Of a stretch of 64,000 nt of DNA, positions 62,616 to 64,000 are shown in pieces. The stretch comes from CBFIGX01 sp965662265 (GTDB lineage Bacteria > Bacteroidota > Bacteroidia > Flavobacteriales > UBA7430). Every line of letters starts with the position of its first letter. Position 1 is the stretch's first letter. Where the stretch lies: the NCBI GenBank assembly GCA_965662265.1, contig CBFIGX010000001.1, positions 369,775 to 433,774 on the forward strand. Direction: 5' to 3'. The position numbers and the translations under genes are program-made. Below the pieces are notes generated by a model that made no database searches, had not been told where the DNA came from, and saw only the letters and a program-made list of their open reading frames with translations.

Positions 62616-63605
62616 ATGCAAAAACAATCAGCATTAACCGCAATCACTCTATTTTTTTTAGGATTAAATTTTATTGCAAACGCCCAAATTTCGATGAATG
62701 GAAATGAGGCTCACGACGATTACAGCTACAAAAGTTATATTCCACAAACCACATCGCCCAACGTAGCCTCTTTAGGGAGATACGCCGACATCCGGTAAGC
62801 ATGTTTACTGGCGTGGCCGACATCAGTATTCCCTTGCACAACATCACGCAAGATGGCTTTACGCTTCCCATTTCTATAAATTACCATTCCAATGGTGTTA
62901 AGGTAGAGCAAACTGACTCTTGGGTTGGAACAGGATGGAGCTTAAACGCAGGGGGCGTTATAGGTCGGTCTGTGGTAGGCTATCCAGATGATGTAAATGG
63001 TTATTTTCCAACACAACAGATCCGAAAGTCGGCAGGGTATCTATTTTATTCGGAACCCGATATCAGTGATTTTGTAGAGGGCAATGCCAGCTTCTCCAGC
63101 CATGCCGAATATGTTAACAGCAACGTATTAAGAGACTCTGAGCCAGACATATTCTTTTATAATATTCCTGGCTATAGTGGCAAATTTGCAATACAGAAGA
63201 TAGGTGTCAATTTGGAAGTACGTCAGATGCCTCAAACAGATCTTCAGATTATAGTTACTGGTTGGAATACAGCATACCAAAGCACAGGAGGAGCCATTAT
63301 GAGTTTTAAAATTATAGATCCCAATGGTATAGAGTATCACTTTAACGACAAAGAGTATAGCCAATCCCATAGTGTTCAGGTAGATGTAGGCCACGGACAT
63401 TACGATTATCACCTACCATTTTTTTATGGCTTTACAGCAGGAAATAGTGGCGACGAGCAATATGTTAAAGGCTTTCGTTATGGATCTGCCTGGTACATGT
63501 CAAAAATAGTATTGCTAAACGGGCAGCATATTACCCTAGAGTACGACGATATTGAAATGGATGAGTTGTCTATGCAGCGCGAGCAATTTTCAGGACACAA
63601 AAAAG
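62616..63605 (+). pseudogene. RHS/YD-repeat-type secreted protein, frameshifted and truncated
   Basis: The gene starts at the ATG at 62616 with a signal peptide (QSALTAITLFFLGLNFIANA) and continues to SLGRYADI, where a TAA at 62796 interrupts it. The next frame carries on as PVSMFTGVADISIPLHNI, which is how Bacteroidota RHS-type proteins continue; one missing C at the CC of 62792-62793 explains the break. The second part runs with normal family sequence (NYHSNGVKVEQTDSWVGTGW, WYMSKIVLLNGQHITLEYDD) to about 63600, then switches into the antisense of another gene and stops at 63679. The usual repeat-rich remainder, often over 1000 residues, is missing. The gene cannot make a full product as read. 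Confidence 0.8.
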
Positions 63606-63895
63606 TCTTGATCACTACTATTGTCCGATATTTTTATTTGTCTATTGCGGTCATTTTGTCGGTAAAACTTGGAGATTAGATAGTCTAGGCTCTCTGACTG
63701 GATGGGTCTTAAATTTATATGGTAACCCAAAACTACCTCTAATTCTTCTTTTTTGTCTTTTCCTACTTCATCAGCATATAATAGCAACTCGTTGTTTATT
63801 AGCTCTATGGGGACTACTCTATAATAATTTGCATACTCGGGGCTTATCTTTTGCAATACTGTGGTAGCTATTTTTAGATTCGCAACACTATCCAT
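63590..63895 (-). pseudogene. Truncated N-terminal domain of a GspE/PilB-type secretion ATPase
   Basis: The minus-strand frame encodes 101 residues starting MDSVANLKIATTVLQKISPE. The segment ANYYRVVPIELINNELLLYA and LGYHINLRPIQSESLDYLIS match the N-terminal domain (T2SSE_N) of type II secretion or type IV pilus assembly ATPases. It ends IKISDNSSDQDFFVS just where the intact family would enter the linker to the ATPase core; the Walker motifs are absent. The stop arises from the join with the RHS-type gene. No partner pilus gene is visible within the remaining 105 bases of the window. Confidence 0.7.
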
Positions 63896-64000
63896 AAACC
63901 AATTGATTTAAAAAATAATCATCGCTATAACAGTTTATCTGACAATAAGTAGCAGTCAATGTTTCGATAATCAAGCCCACCCCCATGTAGCTAATCAGTG

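Noticed and set aside
62382..62627. An 81-codon minus-strand frame before the RHS-type gene
   Set aside because: Its composition is unlike a protein of this genome, it overlaps the start of the RHS-type gene, and no promoter or family signal is seen.

Overview
The window comes from the chromosome of a member of the Bacteroidota, most like the Flavobacteriales or a related marine lineage. The evidence is a SprE/PorW-type TPR lipoprotein, a PorZ-type propeller protein and a C-terminal type IX secretion (T9SS) sorting domain, bactofilin, a TonB receptor with an N-terminal carboxypeptidase-like domain, an atpBEFHAG cluster without atpD and atpC, weak Shine-Dalgarno sequences, and repeated TAnnTTTG -7 promoter boxes. 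Base composition is AT-rich throughout. One 99-base run of N (4633-4731) shows that this is a draft scaffold.

Layout. Positions 1-9.4 kb hold a minus-strand surface-polysaccharide operon. Read from its promoter near 9390 it runs: a short winged-helix regulator, UDP-glucose dehydrogenase, a Wza-like SLBB export protein, a Wzz-like chain-length protein, KdsD, a Wzx-like flippase, a Wzy-like polymerase, and an unidentified gene that runs off the left edge. From 9.5 to 22.2 kb lie metabolic and housekeeping genes: superoxide dismutase, glutaminyl cyclase-like M28 peptidase, CysS, SDR-type threonine dehydrogenase, the tyrosine-degradation pair HmgA and HPPD, an OmpR/histidine-kinase pair, a membrane pyrophosphatase and a TlpA-like thioredoxin protein. 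A 636-base AT-rich gene-free gap follows, then RpiB, a GH3-family protein and an M23 peptidase.

From 26.2 to 47.9 kb the genes run on the plus strand. First come porW/sprE, bactofilin, an AtpZ-like protein, a small membrane protein and atpBEFHAG. Then come an NtrY-like kinase, enoyl-CoA hydratase, a second flippase, dUTPase and a sugar nucleotidyltransferase. The stretch ends with TPR and DUF4292-like lipoproteins, EnvC-like, TatA, GatA, MltD-like and DUF4837-like genes. From 47.9 to 54.4 kb a compact minus-strand operon reads porZ, recO, a TonB receptor and an M42 peptidase.

The last 9.5 kb looks accessory. It begins at a tRNA-Arg(TCG) whose 3' end and terminator are imperfectly duplicated 4.3 kb away, bracketing one large gene. 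That gene encodes a 1338-residue secreted mosaic of beta-sandwich units, DDGSC repeats and Kazal-like modules with a T9SS tail. Beyond it are a lipoprotein, an HtrA-like protease, a previously unlisted 31-codon gene with a CDGSH-type iron-sulfur motif, and a glycosyltransferase. The window ends in a frameshifted RHS/YD-type gene that joins abruptly, tail to tail, to a truncated GspE/PilB N-terminus. The strongest leads are the CDGSH microprotein, the tRNA-flanked mosaic gene, the truncated-gene junction near 63.6 kb, and the structured leader with no ATG start at the head of the polysaccharide operon.
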